From contig NZ_FPKV01000001.1 in NCBI RefSeq assembly GCF_900114265.1, positions 930,001-994,000 of the forward strand: 64,000 nt of DNA. The letters are read 5' to 3'. Position numbers and translations under genes: made by a program. This DNA comes from Flaviramulus basaltis. GTDB lineage: Bacteria; Bacteroidota; Bacteroidia; Flavobacteriales; Flavobacteriaceae. The notes beneath the pieces are model-generated. The model saw only the letters and a program-made list of their open reading frames with translations. It ran no database searches and was not told the DNA's origin. Below, piece after piece: positions 52,639 through 62,763 of this stretch; the stretch's first letter is position 1; each line of letters starts with the position of its first letter.

Positions 52639-53357
52639 ATTTTATGTTTCTTTTTATCCCAAGTTAATACTTTAACACCTTTTGAATAATGAATTCTATC
52701 TGGCTTGTTATTTATAAGATGATTAAATTTAGGGTAATTTAGCTCCAATTTTTTAATATCGATAGATTCAATTGGCCATTCAGCATGATGCACATCGTAT
52801 TCAATAACTTTGTTTTTGTAATCTTGAAAAACGGCGTAGCGTTCGGTTAGCCAAATGTCGGTTTCATCTTTATTAATCACATTATGATCTAATCTGTATT
52901 CAGTGTAAAATGAATTATTTTGTATTTCATTTTCAGACTCATAACTAAAACTAGTGCGTTTCATTTTAGAATATTGATATGGAAACTTAGAAATCATTTT
53001 TAAAACACTACAAGACGAGCGTTTGCTACCTTCCATATTTAAGAAATAGACACTTGGTTTGCCTTTGCAGATAGTATAAACGCGAATATTTATTTCATAA
53101 AAGTCTGAAATATGTGGCATTTTGGGCAGACTTCGCATACCAATATTATTCATATCGAAAGCCACTAAACTCACCCAAGTTTTGTTGTTAATAATATCTA
53201 ATTCAATGCCTTTTGGAAGCAAAGGTTTTATTAATTCTTGGTTTACTTCCCAATGCAAAAAGATAGCTTTATTCCATTCTTGGTAAAATTTCCAAGAACG
53301 TTTTGGAACCTTAAATGATCTGTGTTTGGTGTGTTTTAATATTTCTTTTGCTTTCAT
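52635..53357 (-). CDS. DUF2071 (YqjF-like) protein
   Basis: A 240-residue soluble protein of the DUF2071/YqjF family, recognised from the sequence AIFLHWEVNQELIKPLLPKG then IELDIINNKTWVSLVAFDM. INIRVYTICKGKPSVYFLNM and the C-terminal HHAEWPIESIDIKKLEL also fit. The fold is related to acetoacetate decarboxylase-like beta-barrels, but catalytic function is not known for this group. Its stop overlaps the ABM gene by four bases. Its ATG shares one base with the stop of the macroglobulin gene (TAATG). Confidence 0.85.
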   Translation of the reverse strand: MKAKEILKHTKHRSFKVPKRSWKFYQEWNKAIFLHWEVNQELIKPLLPKGIELDIINNKTWVSLVAFDMNNIGMRSLPKMPHISDFYEINIRVYTICKGKPSVYFLNMEGSKRSSCSVLKMISKFPYQYSKMKRTSFSYESENEIQNNSFYTEYRLDHNVINKDETDIWLTERYAVFQDYKNKVIEYDVHHAEWPIESIDIKKLELNYPKFNHLINNKPDRIHYSKGVKVLTWDKKKHKI

Positions 53358-56300
53358 TATTTAGTTACTTCAATCCAACGTCCTTTTGTGTGTACTAAAA
53401 ATTCATTATCGTACATAGCTTCGGCTTGAATTCCTGGTAAATAATACGTTCCAAGATACGAAGCATTTAGTATGACGTTAAATGTTTTGGTGTCATATTT
53501 TCCTTTTTGAGGCAGATCGAAATAAAAATTGACTCTATCGTCTCTAATATCTGTAAATCGCGCCTGACTTGTCGTGGTATCTCCAAAATCGGTAAAACGT
53601 GTGTTTACAATTTCCCAGCCAGAAGGAAAAATTTGCGTTAAAGCTAAGTCGTTCACATTTACATTTTTAAGATTACTTATCTTAACTGTTGCCACAAAAT
53701 CTTGACCTTGTTGAAGCTTGGAAACATCCATTGTGTTTCCTTTTAAATCTTTATAAACTACAGAAACGCTTAAACCACGTTGCTCAGTTAATTCTTCACC
53801 TAAAGGCAATTTTCCAGAATTTAACACACGTACATAAACTACATTATCTTGATTATTTTTAAAGCTAAGTGTATTGTTTCCATCCACAACTTTTAAATCG
53901 CGTTGAGCAATGGCACTTTTTGTATCGATAGTTTCCGTTTTACCGTTAAATGTGTAATTCAGTTTTACCGCTTTTCCTCCATTGGCTTCTACCATTTTAG
54001 CTATTGCTAGCAAACTATAAGCCGTTGTTTGTGTGCTCATCCAATTGTTGCTTGATAGATCTTTAGCAATAGTTTGTGCTAATTCTCTAACACGATTATC
54101 TTTAGTTAGCACCATAGTTTCTAAAGCCATAGCGCGATTTCTATTAACCGAACCATAGGTGTAATAATTATATTTTGGATGTGTGAAATTTATGTTTGCA
54201 GATTTTGAAATATTATCGCTTGCTTCTTTTTGTCCTGCTAAGGCATAAGCAGCCGCTAAACGCCATTTTGCTTCGTTGGAAATTTCGGTGAATTCTCGCA
54301 ATCTGTTCATGGCGGCTAAATCTGGACTTCCTGCAAGCGCTAAAGTGTATAATCTGTAGGCTTGTGCTAAATCAGAATTATAAGTTTTATAACTTGGTTG
54401 CCAATCGCGAGCCGCTTGTTTTTGGTATTGAATCCAATTACTTTTAAATGAAAGTGGCAAAACAAATCCTTTTTTCTCGGCTTCAATCATAAAATGTCCA
54501 GCATAACTTGTAGACCAATCGTTGGCTGTGTTTTCGCCAATCCAATAACTCATTCCTCCATTTGGCCTTTGAAAATGGCCTAAACGTTTGATACCATTTT
54601 CTATGTTTTTCTGAATTTCCTGTTTTTTATCAAAGGTTAAATCGAAAATATCATTTAAATATAACTGTGGAAATACGCAAGATGTAGTTTGTTCTAAACA
54701 ACCATGAGGATATTGAATTAAATATTGTAAACGACGCGAAAAATCCATTGGAGGCATCGTTGAAAACTCTAAAGTTGCCGAGTTTGTACCAACAACACCA
54801 AAAGTTGAAAAATCTAGAGATTCAGTTGCATTGGCTTCTAAAGTTTTATCTAAAGCTTTTGAAGTAATTGGATTAGGATTCATTACATCCAACTCGACTT
54901 TGTATGTCGATTTTTCACCATTTCCAGATGCAATAACTTCAATGGTATTGATGCCTTTTGTTTTGCTAACATCTAATTCAAAATAAGCCATTTGTTCATC
55001 TGGTTTTGCAAATGATAATGCTTTAGTTTGGTCGCCAATTATTTTGATTCCGTTGCTTAGTTTTAAACTAATATTCACGTTTTTTACATTAGGTTTCATA
55101 GCAAAAACAGTTACTGGAAGTGTTACTTTTTCACCAGGACTTAACTTCCGCGGAAGCGTTGCTAAGACCATTAAAGGCTTTTTAACTTCAACAGATTTGT
55201 CTGTGCTACCATAAGCTTCATTTGTATTGTTTCCAGCAACAACCATAGTGCGAACTGCTCCAATATAATTTGGCATTTTAATTTTATGTGATTTTTTATC
55301 TCCAGCACCCAATGTAAAAGGTCCTAAATAGGTAACCACAGGTTTAAAACGATTTGCTTTTTTGTTTTTTCCAGCAGCTGCATTTCCATCTCCACCAATA
55401 GCAAATACCTGATCGATACTTCCAGAATAAGCGCCAATAACATCATCAAAAATATCCCAAGTTTTTACACCTAAAGCTTCACGTTTATAGAATTCGTCCC
55501 AAGCATTTGGTGTTTTAAAACGTGTTAAATCTAGTAAACCTTCTTCAACCATCGCAATGGTGTAAGTCATTGGTTTTTTGTTTTTTTCAGACACAAATAC
55601 TTCAAATTCCTGTTCTGGGCGTAATACATTTGGCATGCTTATTTGCGGTTCTAATTTGGTATTTGGGTCTTCAACCAATAAAGGAATAATACCATATAAA
55701 CGAATTGGTAAATCGTTTGCTGTAATAGCATGAGGTTGCAATAATGAAATATTTATAAACACATTTGGAGCCATTTCTGGTGTTACAGGAATGTTTATTG
55801 TCGTTTCCCCTTTGTTGGTTTTTACCCATTTATAATCTAAAACTTCTACGCCATTTTCTATGCTTACTAAAGCACGTCCTTCGCTTCCTGAAGGAAATGT
55901 GATTTTGGCAGTTTCACCAACATTATAGTGTTCTTTATCTGCTGAAAAAGCTAATATTTTAGCAGCTTCCTTATCGCCAGAAGGCATATACCAATTTTTA
56001 TAAAAATAAGCTGTTCTTCCAGTGGCATGACCACTTACAGGATCGGAAATTCGTATTAAAAAACGACCACGTTCTTCATCTGGAATATTTAGGTTGAATG
56101 ATGTTTTTCCGTTAGCATCTGTGTTCACTTTTAAACCTTTAAAAGGTCTGTGATAGCTACTTGATGCATAGGTTGCTAAATCGTCGTAAGACGAATTCCA
56201 CCACCAACGCCATTCAATTTTATAAATTTTTACTTCTAAATCATTTCTTTTGATAGGTTTTCCGTTAGCATCAACTACAACGACATCAAATTTCTGATTT

Positions 56301-58933
56301 TCATCAGTGAAAAAAGAACCATACGCATTGCCTTTTGGAGAATGCATTCCAACAAAAGAGGAATATGGTGCGTAGGTTTTTGTGAAGGCGTCCATCGAGA
56401 AATCCCCTCCATTTTCGAAAGCACGAACCAAAAATTGAACATTTAACATGCCTGGAGCGTTTTTACCAACTTCCAGTTTATTATTAATTTTAGCAAAACC
56501 TTCTTCGTTTACCTTACCTTCAAAAACATTAATTTCTTCTGTATTAAATTGTCGTGAAGGATCGTTAAATTGATAATCTTTATAGTTTTTGAAGCTTGTG
56601 TAAGAGGTGCTGAATTTGGCTTTAATTTCTGCTTTTAAGTTTTTTGCTGGCGCACCATGAAGCCATTTTACATCTAAAGTTCCTTTTATAGGTTCCGTGT
56701 TTGTTAAAACTTCATTTTCAAAATCAACTTTAATTTTTAATCGATTTGGTTTAACCGTTTCAATTTTTAAGCCTTTATAAAACGTTGCACCACCAACCGA
56801 AACTTTAGCATTGTAGTTTCCTGTTTTGTCCTCGGTAGACGTTGGAACAGTGAATTTAAAAAAGTTATTAATGTTGTCTGACGTTACTTTTTTGTAGACT
56901 AATTTTCCGTTTGGATCTGTAATTTCCAGTTTTACAGGATGATTTTTGGGTAGTTTATTTTCATTGTCATTAAGCATAAACGTTAAATGCAAGGAATCTC
57001 CTGGTCGCCAAACACCACGCTCACCATAAATGTAGCCTTTAAGTCCGCGTTGTAAACGGTTTCCAGACACATCGAATTTACTTAGAGACAAAGAATTTCC
57101 GTCAAGTAACTTAATATAACTCGTATTATTTCCTTTAGAAACAATAGCGAAAGCAGCTTGTTTATCGGCATCTATTGTTATTAAACCATCTGCATTTGTG
57201 ACAGCAGAATTGGTTTCTTGCTGCTGAAAATTGAATAATTTAACAGAAGCATTTGCCTCAGGGTTTGTGGTTAGTATATCTGTGACAGCAAAATAATAAG
57301 AGTTATTTGCACTTTGTTTTGCAATAACGCCCAAGTTTGAAGCTAACAAGTTTTGTGACACAATTCGGTCTTCATTGTAATAGGCTTCATGGCAAGGGTT
57401 ATCGCGTTCTCGCCAATTGTAACTGTAATTTCTATATCTGTAGGTTAAATTATCCCAGTATTCCTCTTCGCGTAAATCTTCATCTTCAGTATTGCTTTCT
57501 GTGTAGTTTTCTTGGTAATAATCGTCTTCGTAATATTCATCTTCGTAATAATCGTCATTATCTTCAGAGTTTGTAATGTTTTGATTGACCTCACAATTAT
57601 AAAGTGAGTAGTCTTTTTTAAAGCTTAATTCTATTCTGTAAATAGCTCCAGGATCAGCTTTAAAATATTTGGATAAATCGATGCTATAAGCTTTCCATTT
57701 TCCAGTGTTTTCAACTGCATTATCAATTAGTGTAATAGTTTGTTTTGCAACACGACGGCCAACACGTTTTATAGCATTTTCGTTATTACTGTTTAGATTA
57801 TTGTCTTGTAAAAATTGAAGAATATTATCTTCAAAAATTTTAATCACACGAACATCAACAGCTTTTAAATTAACAGATTCGAAGTTGAAATTTAAATCTT
57901 GGGAATTTGGTAAAATAGTTCCGTTACTAATTAAACGAACTTGTGGTTTTAATTCTTCAAACGAAATTGTTTCAGAAAATGGTTTTTTAAGTTTATAGTC
58001 TTCAGTGTTCTTTATGCCTTGAAAAACATCAACCAAAATATTACCAATTAATTTTGTGTCTGGATATACTTTTAACACATTTCCATTAACTACATATTTT
58101 GGACTTTTTACATTTTGAATGGTAACCAAACCATCAAAATTCTGTTGTTTTTTTAAAGGATCGGAAAAGTTGATAGATAAGTATTGTTCAGGTGTTTGAA
58201 CAACATCAATTTTTGTAATGGTGAAATTATTTTTTCCAGGAATTACAACTGTATTTTCTCCAGAGTTGTCTGCTTTTATAGACTTTCCGTTCCATTTTAC
58301 AAGTATATTGCTGTCTTCAACAAAACGATTAATACTATCGATTTTGAATTCGAAAACTCTTGAGTTTTTAAAAGATTCATTCCATTGCAAGCTTAATTTT
58401 TTGCCTTTCTGCGAAGCTTCAATCAATTGTTTTGCATTGTCTAGCGAAATAACATCGGCCGATTTTAAAATACCTTCCAAATATTGCCATTCTTTGCTAT
58501 ATGACTGCAAGTTGTTGGTAACAATATTAAAGTTGGGCTTAATGGTTTTAAATTGAAAAGTGTAGTTTTTAAATTCCGAAGGTAAATTGGTATAAATATC
58601 ACCTAGTTTTACAACAACCGTATATTCGGTATCAGCTTCCAAAGGTTCGTCTGGAATAAAATTTAAGGCATGAGCATTACTTACCAAAAGCTTCCCAGAA
58701 ACGTGAGGTTTTATGCTTAAAATATTGTTTGTAATTTCTTGATTAAGTTCCCAACCTTCAACATCGTTTGATAAACTTACAACGATAGGGTCTACAACAG
58801 AAACATTACCAGAAGTTGTGTAACTTATATAATCTCTAAACTTAAAAAGGTTGTCGGTTTCAATATCTTTTTTTTTACATGAAGTAGCTAGTGTAAGAAT
58901 AAATGCGAAAACGAGAAGTTTTTTTAGAGACAT
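53357..58933 (-). CDS. Bacterial alpha-2-macroglobulin, lipoprotein
   Basis: A 1858-residue lipoprotein (signal MSLKKLLVFAFILTLATSC, lipid Cys 19). A bacterial MG0-like N-terminal region (to about 430) is followed by an acidic Tyr/Glu/Asp-rich insert (about 448-500) and MG domains, one with the GYIYGERGVWRPGDSLHLTF motif. The alpha-2-macroglobulin core and a thioester site at C1412 (YPHGCLEQTT) precede the helical thioester domain and receptor-like C-terminus. The intact CLEQ means the covalent protease trap should work. It sits in the periplasm-facing membrane and guards against host or bacterial proteases. It is the head of a four-gene operon ending with PBP1C, a partnership known from E. 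coli YfhM/PbpC. Confidence 0.95.
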   Translation of the reverse strand: MSLKKLLVFAFILTLATSCKKKDIETDNLFKFRDYISYTTSGNVSVVDPIVVSLSNDVEGWELNQEITNNILSIKPHVSGKLLVSNAHALNFIPDEPLEADTEYTVVVKLGDIYTNLPSEFKNYTFQFKTIKPNFNIVTNNLQSYSKEWQYLEGILKSADVISLDNAKQLIEASQKGKKLSLQWNESFKNSRVFEFKIDSINRFVEDSNILVKWNGKSIKADNSGENTVVIPGKNNFTITKIDVVQTPEQYLSINFSDPLKKQQNFDGLVTIQNVKSPKYVVNGNVLKVYPDTKLIGNILVDVFQGIKNTEDYKLKKPFSETISFEELKPQVRLISNGTILPNSQDLNFNFESVNLKAVDVRVIKIFEDNILQFLQDNNLNSNNENAIKRVGRRVAKQTITLIDNAVENTGKWKAYSIDLSKYFKADPGAIYRIELSFKKDYSLYNCEVNQNITNSEDNDDYYEDEYYEDDYYQENYTESNTEDEDLREEEYWDNLTYRYRNYSYNWRERDNPCHEAYYNEDRIVSQNLLASNLGVIAKQSANNSYYFAVTDILTTNPEANASVKLFNFQQQETNSAVTNADGLITIDADKQAAFAIVSKGNNTSYIKLLDGNSLSLSKFDVSGNRLQRGLKGYIYGERGVWRPGDSLHLTFMLNDNENKLPKNHPVKLEITDPNGKLVYKKVTSDNINNFFKFTVPTSTEDKTGNYNAKVSVGGATFYKGLKIETVKPNRLKIKVDFENEVLTNTEPIKGTLDVKWLHGAPAKNLKAEIKAKFSTSYTSFKNYKDYQFNDPSRQFNTEEINVFEGKVNEEGFAKINNKLEVGKNAPGMLNVQFLVRAFENGGDFSMDAFTKTYAPYSSFVGMHSPKGNAYGSFFTDENQKFDVVVVDANGKPIKRNDLEVKIYKIEWRWWWNSSYDDLATYASSSYHRPFKGLKVNTDANGKTSFNLNIPDEERGRFLIRISDPVSGHATGRTAYFYKNWYMPSGDKEAAKILAFSADKEHYNVGETAKITFPSGSEGRALVSIENGVEVLDYKWVKTNKGETTINIPVTPEMAPNVFINISLLQPHAITANDLPIRLYGIIPLLVEDPNTKLEPQISMPNVLRPEQEFEVFVSEKNKKPMTYTIAMVEEGLLDLTRFKTPNAWDEFYKREALGVKTWDIFDDVIGAYSGSIDQVFAIGGDGNAAAGKNKKANRFKPVVTYLGPFTLGAGDKKSHKIKMPNYIGAVRTMVVAGNNTNEAYGSTDKSVEVKKPLMVLATLPRKLSPGEKVTLPVTVFAMKPNVKNVNISLKLSNGIKIIGDQTKALSFAKPDEQMAYFELDVSKTKGINTIEVIASGNGEKSTYKVELDVMNPNPITSKALDKTLEANATESLDFSTFGVVGTNSATLEFSTMPPMDFSRRLQYLIQYPHGCLEQTTSCVFPQLYLNDIFDLTFDKKQEIQKNIENGIKRLGHFQRPNGGMSYWIGENTANDWSTSYAGHFMIEAEKKGFVLPLSFKSNWIQYQKQAARDWQPSYKTYNSDLAQAYRLYTLALAGSPDLAAMNRLREFTEISNEAKWRLAAAYALAGQKEASDNISKSANINFTHPKYNYYTYGSVNRNRAMALETMVLTKDNRVRELAQTIAKDLSSNNWMSTQTTAYSLLAIAKMVEANGGKAVKLNYTFNGKTETIDTKSAIAQRDLKVVDGNNTLSFKNNQDNVVYVRVLNSGKLPLGEELTEQRGLSVSVVYKDLKGNTMDVSKLQQGQDFVATVKISNLKNVNVNDLALTQIFPSGWEIVNTRFTDFGDTTTSQARFTDIRDDRVNFYFDLPQKGKYDTKTFNVILNASYLGTYYLPGIQAEAMYDNEFLVHTKGRWIEVTK

Positions 58934-59173
58934 AATGTTGATGAATTAAATTGAAAATTGTCTTTGTAAAAGAAAGTGTGTGTTGTTTCTTGTTAATAGA
59001 CTTACGTTTAATATTAAAAGGTTAGGTTTTCTAAAAACGTTAAAAAAGTCTTAAGATTTCTGTTATAAATATAATTTTCATTTAAAAATCATAAAAAAAA
59101 CCGATGTAATACTCTTTTTTTTAATAAATATTAGAATTACAGCATCTAAGTAACTATAAATCAATAATAAATA

Positions 59174-59181
59174 TATATTTG
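59174..59181 (+). promoter_or_regulatory. -7 element of the CAP-domain gene
   Basis: TATATTTG is an exact TAnnTTTG match 23 bases ahead of ATG 59204. No TTG is present at the usual spacing upstream. Confidence 0.45.
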
Positions 59182-59203
59182 AAAACCCTAAATCAAAACA
59201 CTT

Positions 59204-59689
59204 ATGAAAACCTTTTATTTTAGAAAACCGTTTGTAATACTGTTTCTTACAGTATTATTATCCACTATTTCATGTTCCAAAGATGAATCTGTAGAAGATA
59301 TTGAAAAACAAGAATCACTATCTATAACCAATGAAATACTTGAATTAGTTAATGTGCATAGAGCAAGCATAGGAAGTCCAGCATTAAGTAAAAGTGTTTT
59401 AGCAACTCAATTAGCTGAAGAGCACACGTTGTATATGATTGAACAGAATAAGATGAGTCATGATAATTTTGACTTAAGAGGAAGAAGATTAATTGATGAG
59501 GAAAAAGCTATTAAAGTTGGCGAAAATGTGGCATTTAAATATAAAACAGCTGAAGAAGTTATGGAGGCTTGGTTAAATAGTCCTGTTCACCTTAAAAATA
59601 TAGAGGCAGACTTTGCATTTATTGGAATAAGTGCCATAAAAAATGATGATGATTTGTTCTATTATACACAACTATTTTTTAAAAAATAG
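59204..59689 (+). CDS. CAP-domain lipoprotein (SCP/PR-1 family)
   Basis: A 161-residue lipoprotein with a signal peptide that ends LLSTISC (Cys 24). Residues about 40-158 form a CAP domain. It shows EILELVNVHRASIGSPALSK, the His of LAEEHTLYMIEQNKMSHDNF, GENVAFKYKTAEEVMEAWLN and SPVHLKNIEADFAFIGIS, with the His-Glu pairs of the family cleft. Bacterial CAP proteins are extracytoplasmic and of mostly unknown activity. It is a single-gene unit, convergent with the asparaginase gene at 59809. Confidence 0.9.
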   Translation: MKTFYFRKPFVILFLTVLLSTISCSKDESVEDIEKQESLSITNEILELVNVHRASIGSPALSKSVLATQLAEEHTLYMIEQNKMSHDNFDLRGRRLIDEEKAIKVGENVAFKYKTAEEVMEAWLNSPVHLKNIEADFAFIGISAIKNDDDLFYYTQLFFKK

Positions 59690-59808
59690 TTGTGCTTTTA
59701 GGCTTCTAAATATTGTTTTGTTTCTGTTCAAGTAATCTTAAATAAAGCAATTAATAAGAGTTTGTCTTAATAAGCTATTTGTTTATTGAGATGTTTTACT
59801 TAGAGTGT

Positions 59809-60930
59809 TTATAGTTCTTTAAACATCCCAACATTCAACTCTCCTTGTGCATTCATAGTCGCTCTAAACATTCCTGGAGTATTAAATTCCATCACCATAT
59901 TGCCTTTTTTATCAATAGCTATAATGCCGCCATTACCTTTGCCATCACCAATTTTAGGTAATTTATTTTGAATTACTTCTTTTGATGCTTCTTTTAGGGT
60001 TAACCCTTTGTATTCCATTAGCGCCGAAATATCATAAGCCACCATGCCTCTTATAAAATATTCTCCCCAACCAGTGCTAGACACCGCGCACGTATTATTG
60101 TTTGCATAAGTACCGGCTCCAATTATAGGTGAATCTCCAATGCGTCCCCAACGTTTATTGGTCATACCTCCAGTTGAAGTTCCGGCTGCTAGATTACCGT
60201 GTTTATCTAGAGCTGCACAGCCAACAGTACCAAATTTTGAATTTTTAATATCCTCATTATAAAAAACTGAAACCTTATTGTCTTTAGGGTTTTTAACTTG
60301 CTCTAACGTTTTCTTTTTACTTTCTGTTGAGAAGTAGCTTGGATCTACAATTTCTAAACCTTGTTCTTTTGCAAAAGTTTCGGCGCCTCTTCCAGAAAGC
60401 ATCACATGAGGGGATTTATCCATAACTGCTCGCGCTAAATTTATTGGGTTTTTTACAATTCTTGTTCCAGTTGAAGCTCCAACATTTAATGTTTTTCCGT
60501 CCATAATTGAAGTGTCGTGCTCATTTCTACCTTCATGAGTAAAAACAGCACCTTTGCCCGCATTGAATAATGGAGAATCTTCTAATACATTAATAGTTTT
60601 TTGAACAGCATCTAAACTGGTTCCACCATTTTTTAAAATAGTGTACCCAGTTTTAATAGCTTCTTCAAGTTTTTGAGTGTATTCAACTTCTTTTTCTGGC
60701 GACATAGTTTCTCTGTTTATATAACCTGCACCACCATGAATAACTATAGAAAATAAATTTTGAGAATCACCATCAATTGTTGTTTTATTTTTAATAGCCT
60801 CTTCCGTCTTTTTAACCTCTTCAGATTTATATATTCTTTCTTCTTTAATATCTGAGTCAAGGAGTTTATCATTTTTTTTACAGCTAGTAAACAGCAACAA
60901 ACCAACGAGTATTAAGGTGAAATTTTTCAT
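59809..60930 (-). CDS. Isoaspartyl peptidase/L-asparaginase, lipoprotein
   Basis: A 373-residue Ntn hydrolase starting at ATG 60930 (TTG nine bases upstream rejected), with lipobox LLFTSC (Cys 17). The precursor self-cleaves before Thr 235 in KFGTVGCAALDKHGNLAAGT, which becomes the nucleophile. STGGMTNKRWGRIGDSPIIG and AGTYANNNTCAVS give the second Thr/Arg/Asp binding site. The alpha subunit begins SIVIHGGAGYI. It removes isoaspartyl residues from dipeptides and hydrolyses asparagine; the lipid anchor puts it in the envelope. It is not part of an obvious operon. Confidence 0.92.
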   Translation of the reverse strand: MKNFTLILVGLLLFTSCKKNDKLLDSDIKEERIYKSEEVKKTEEAIKNKTTIDGDSQNLFSIVIHGGAGYINRETMSPEKEVEYTQKLEEAIKTGYTILKNGGTSLDAVQKTINVLEDSPLFNAGKGAVFTHEGRNEHDTSIMDGKTLNVGASTGTRIVKNPINLARAVMDKSPHVMLSGRGAETFAKEQGLEIVDPSYFSTESKKKTLEQVKNPKDNKVSVFYNEDIKNSKFGTVGCAALDKHGNLAAGTSTGGMTNKRWGRIGDSPIIGAGTYANNNTCAVSSTGWGEYFIRGMVAYDISALMEYKGLTLKEASKEVIQNKLPKIGDGKGNGGIIAIDKKGNMVMEFNTPGMFRATMNAQGELNVGMFKEL

Positions 60931-61051
60931 AAAAAACAAAATTAATTAGCGCATTAAAGTTAACAGTTTTATCATTACTAAACTTTAATAAAATCGACTT
61001 TTAATTGGTATATTCGCAAATAAATTCATCATAATTAATAAATCAATAACA

Positions 61052-62605
61052 ATGGAAGCGATAGCAAATGATTTTGGTATAGATAAAGCCCTAAATATTT
61101 TGGGTATAAAAGATATAAATGAAGGTACTTCAATGGGTTCAAATAACTTTTCTAATGGAGATATTATTGAATCTTATTCTCCTGTTGATGGACAATTGAT
61201 AGCTAAAGTAAAAGCAACTACTAAAGCTGATTATGATAAAGTAATGGATGCGGCAACTTCAGCTTTTAAAACTTGGAGAACAATGCCAGCGCCACAACGT
61301 GGTGAAATTGTACGTCAGTTTGGTGATAAATTACGTGAGAAAAAAGAAGCTTTAGGAAAACTGGTTTCTTATGAAATGGGAAAATCTTATCAAGAAGGTT
61401 TAGGAGAAGTACAGGAAATGATAGACATCTGCGATTTTGCAGTTGGACTTTCTCGTCAATTACATGGTTTAACCATGCATAGTGAGCGACCTGGACATCG
61501 CATGTACGAGCAATATCATTCACTTGGCGTTGTTGGAATTATTTCGGCATTTAATTTCCCTGTAGCAGTTTGGGCATGGAATACAGCTTTAGCTTGGATT
61601 TGTGGGGATGTTTGCGTTTGGAAACCAAGCGAAAAAACACCAATGTGTGGAATCGCTTGTCAAAATATCGCTGCTGAGGTTTTTAAAGCAAATAATTTAC
61701 CAGAAGGAATTTCTTGTTTAATTAATGGTAATTATAAAGTTGGAGAAATGATGACCAAAGATAAACGTGTACCTTTAATTTCGGCTACAGGTTCTACCAG
61801 AATGGGTAAAATTGTAGCGCAAGAAGTTGCAGGTCGTTTAGGAAAGAGTTTATTAGAATTAGGAGGAAATAATGCCATTATTGTAACGCCAGATGCTGAT
61901 ATAAAAATGACGATTATTGGAGCTGTTTTTGGAGCTGTTGGAACTGCCGGACAACGTTGTACATCAACACGTCGTTTAATTATTCATGAGTCTATTTATG
62001 ATAAAGTGAAAAATGCAGTAGTTGATGCTTACAAACAATTGCGTATTGGAAATCCTTTAGATGAAAACAAACATGTTGGACCATTAATTGATACAGATGC
62101 AGTTAAAATGTATCAAAATGCTTTAGAAAAAGTTGTTGAGGAAGGTGGAAATATTGTGGTTGAAGGCGGTGTTCTTTCTGGTGAAGGTTACGAAAGTGGT
62201 TGTTACGTAAAACCGGCAATTGCAGAAGCACAGCCGCATTATAAAATTGTACAACACGAAACATTTGCACCAGTTTTATATTTATTAAAATATTCTGGAG
62301 ATGTTGAAAATGCTATTGATATTCAAAATGAAGTTGCGCAAGGATTATCATCTGCAATAATGACTAATAATTTACGCGAGGCTGAACGTTTCTTATCTGT
62401 ACAAGGTTCAGATTGCGGAATTGCAAACGTAAATATAGGAACATCTGGAGCCGAAATTGGTGGAGCTTTTGGTGGTGAAAAAGAAACTGGTGGCGGACGC
62501 GAATCGGGTTCTGATGCTTGGAAAGTATATATGCGCAGACAAACAAACACTATTAATTATACAACTGAATTGCCTTTAGCACAAGGTATAAAGTTTGATT
62601 TATAA
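61052..62605 (+). CDS. Aldehyde dehydrogenase, ALDH7 (aminoadipate-semialdehyde) type
   Basis: A 517-residue NAD-dependent dehydrogenase. Catalytic residues are N168 (SAFNFPVAVW), E269 (LLELGGNNAI) and C303 (GTAGQRCTSTRR). The cofactor loop is SATGSTRMGKIVAQEVAGRL. The HETFAPVLYLLKY segment and C-terminal GAEIGGAFGGEKETGGGRES match the ALDH7/AmaB subgroup, which oxidises alpha-aminoadipate semialdehyde in lysine breakdown and also other aldehydes. The assignment to substrate is therefore tentative. It is a single-gene unit: the divergent asparaginase gene lies 121 bases away and a hairpin follows the stop. A TATATTCG sequence near 61009 is one base from a -7 element. Confidence 0.92.
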   Translation: MEAIANDFGIDKALNILGIKDINEGTSMGSNNFSNGDIIESYSPVDGQLIAKVKATTKADYDKVMDAATSAFKTWRTMPAPQRGEIVRQFGDKLREKKEALGKLVSYEMGKSYQEGLGEVQEMIDICDFAVGLSRQLHGLTMHSERPGHRMYEQYHSLGVVGIISAFNFPVAVWAWNTALAWICGDVCVWKPSEKTPMCGIACQNIAAEVFKANNLPEGISCLINGNYKVGEMMTKDKRVPLISATGSTRMGKIVAQEVAGRLGKSLLELGGNNAIIVTPDADIKMTIIGAVFGAVGTAGQRCTSTRRLIIHESIYDKVKNAVVDAYKQLRIGNPLDENKHVGPLIDTDAVKMYQNALEKVVEEGGNIVVEGGVLSGEGYESGCYVKPAIAEAQPHYKIVQHETFAPVLYLLKYSGDVENAIDIQNEVAQGLSSAIMTNNLREAERFLSVQGSDCGIANVNIGTSGAEIGGAFGGEKETGGGRESGSDAWKVYMRRQTNTINYTTELPLAQGIKFDL

Positions 62606-62610
62606 GAACA

Positions 62611-62658
62611 AAAAAACCCTGACTCTTTTTCAATTTGATTTGGAGTGCAAGGTTTTTT
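62611..62658 (+). terminator. Terminator of the aldehyde dehydrogenase gene
   Basis: An imperfect stem pairs AACC/GGTT, TG/CA and ACTC/GAGT, with small bulges between them. A-runs and T-runs flank it on the two sides, and six T follow. Confidence 0.55.
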
Positions 62659-62763
62659 CAAAAGATTAATAGCAAGGCAAATATGCAAATTTATAGTGAA
62701 ATTAAAAGTGTTTTTTTATTAAATAAAAGTTAAGCTTAGCGGTTTTTTATTTTTCTTAAAATT

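Noticed and set aside
57337-57576. Plus-strand open frame of 79 codons opposite the macroglobulin
   Set aside because: It is a shadow of the acidic low-complexity insert read on the other strand.
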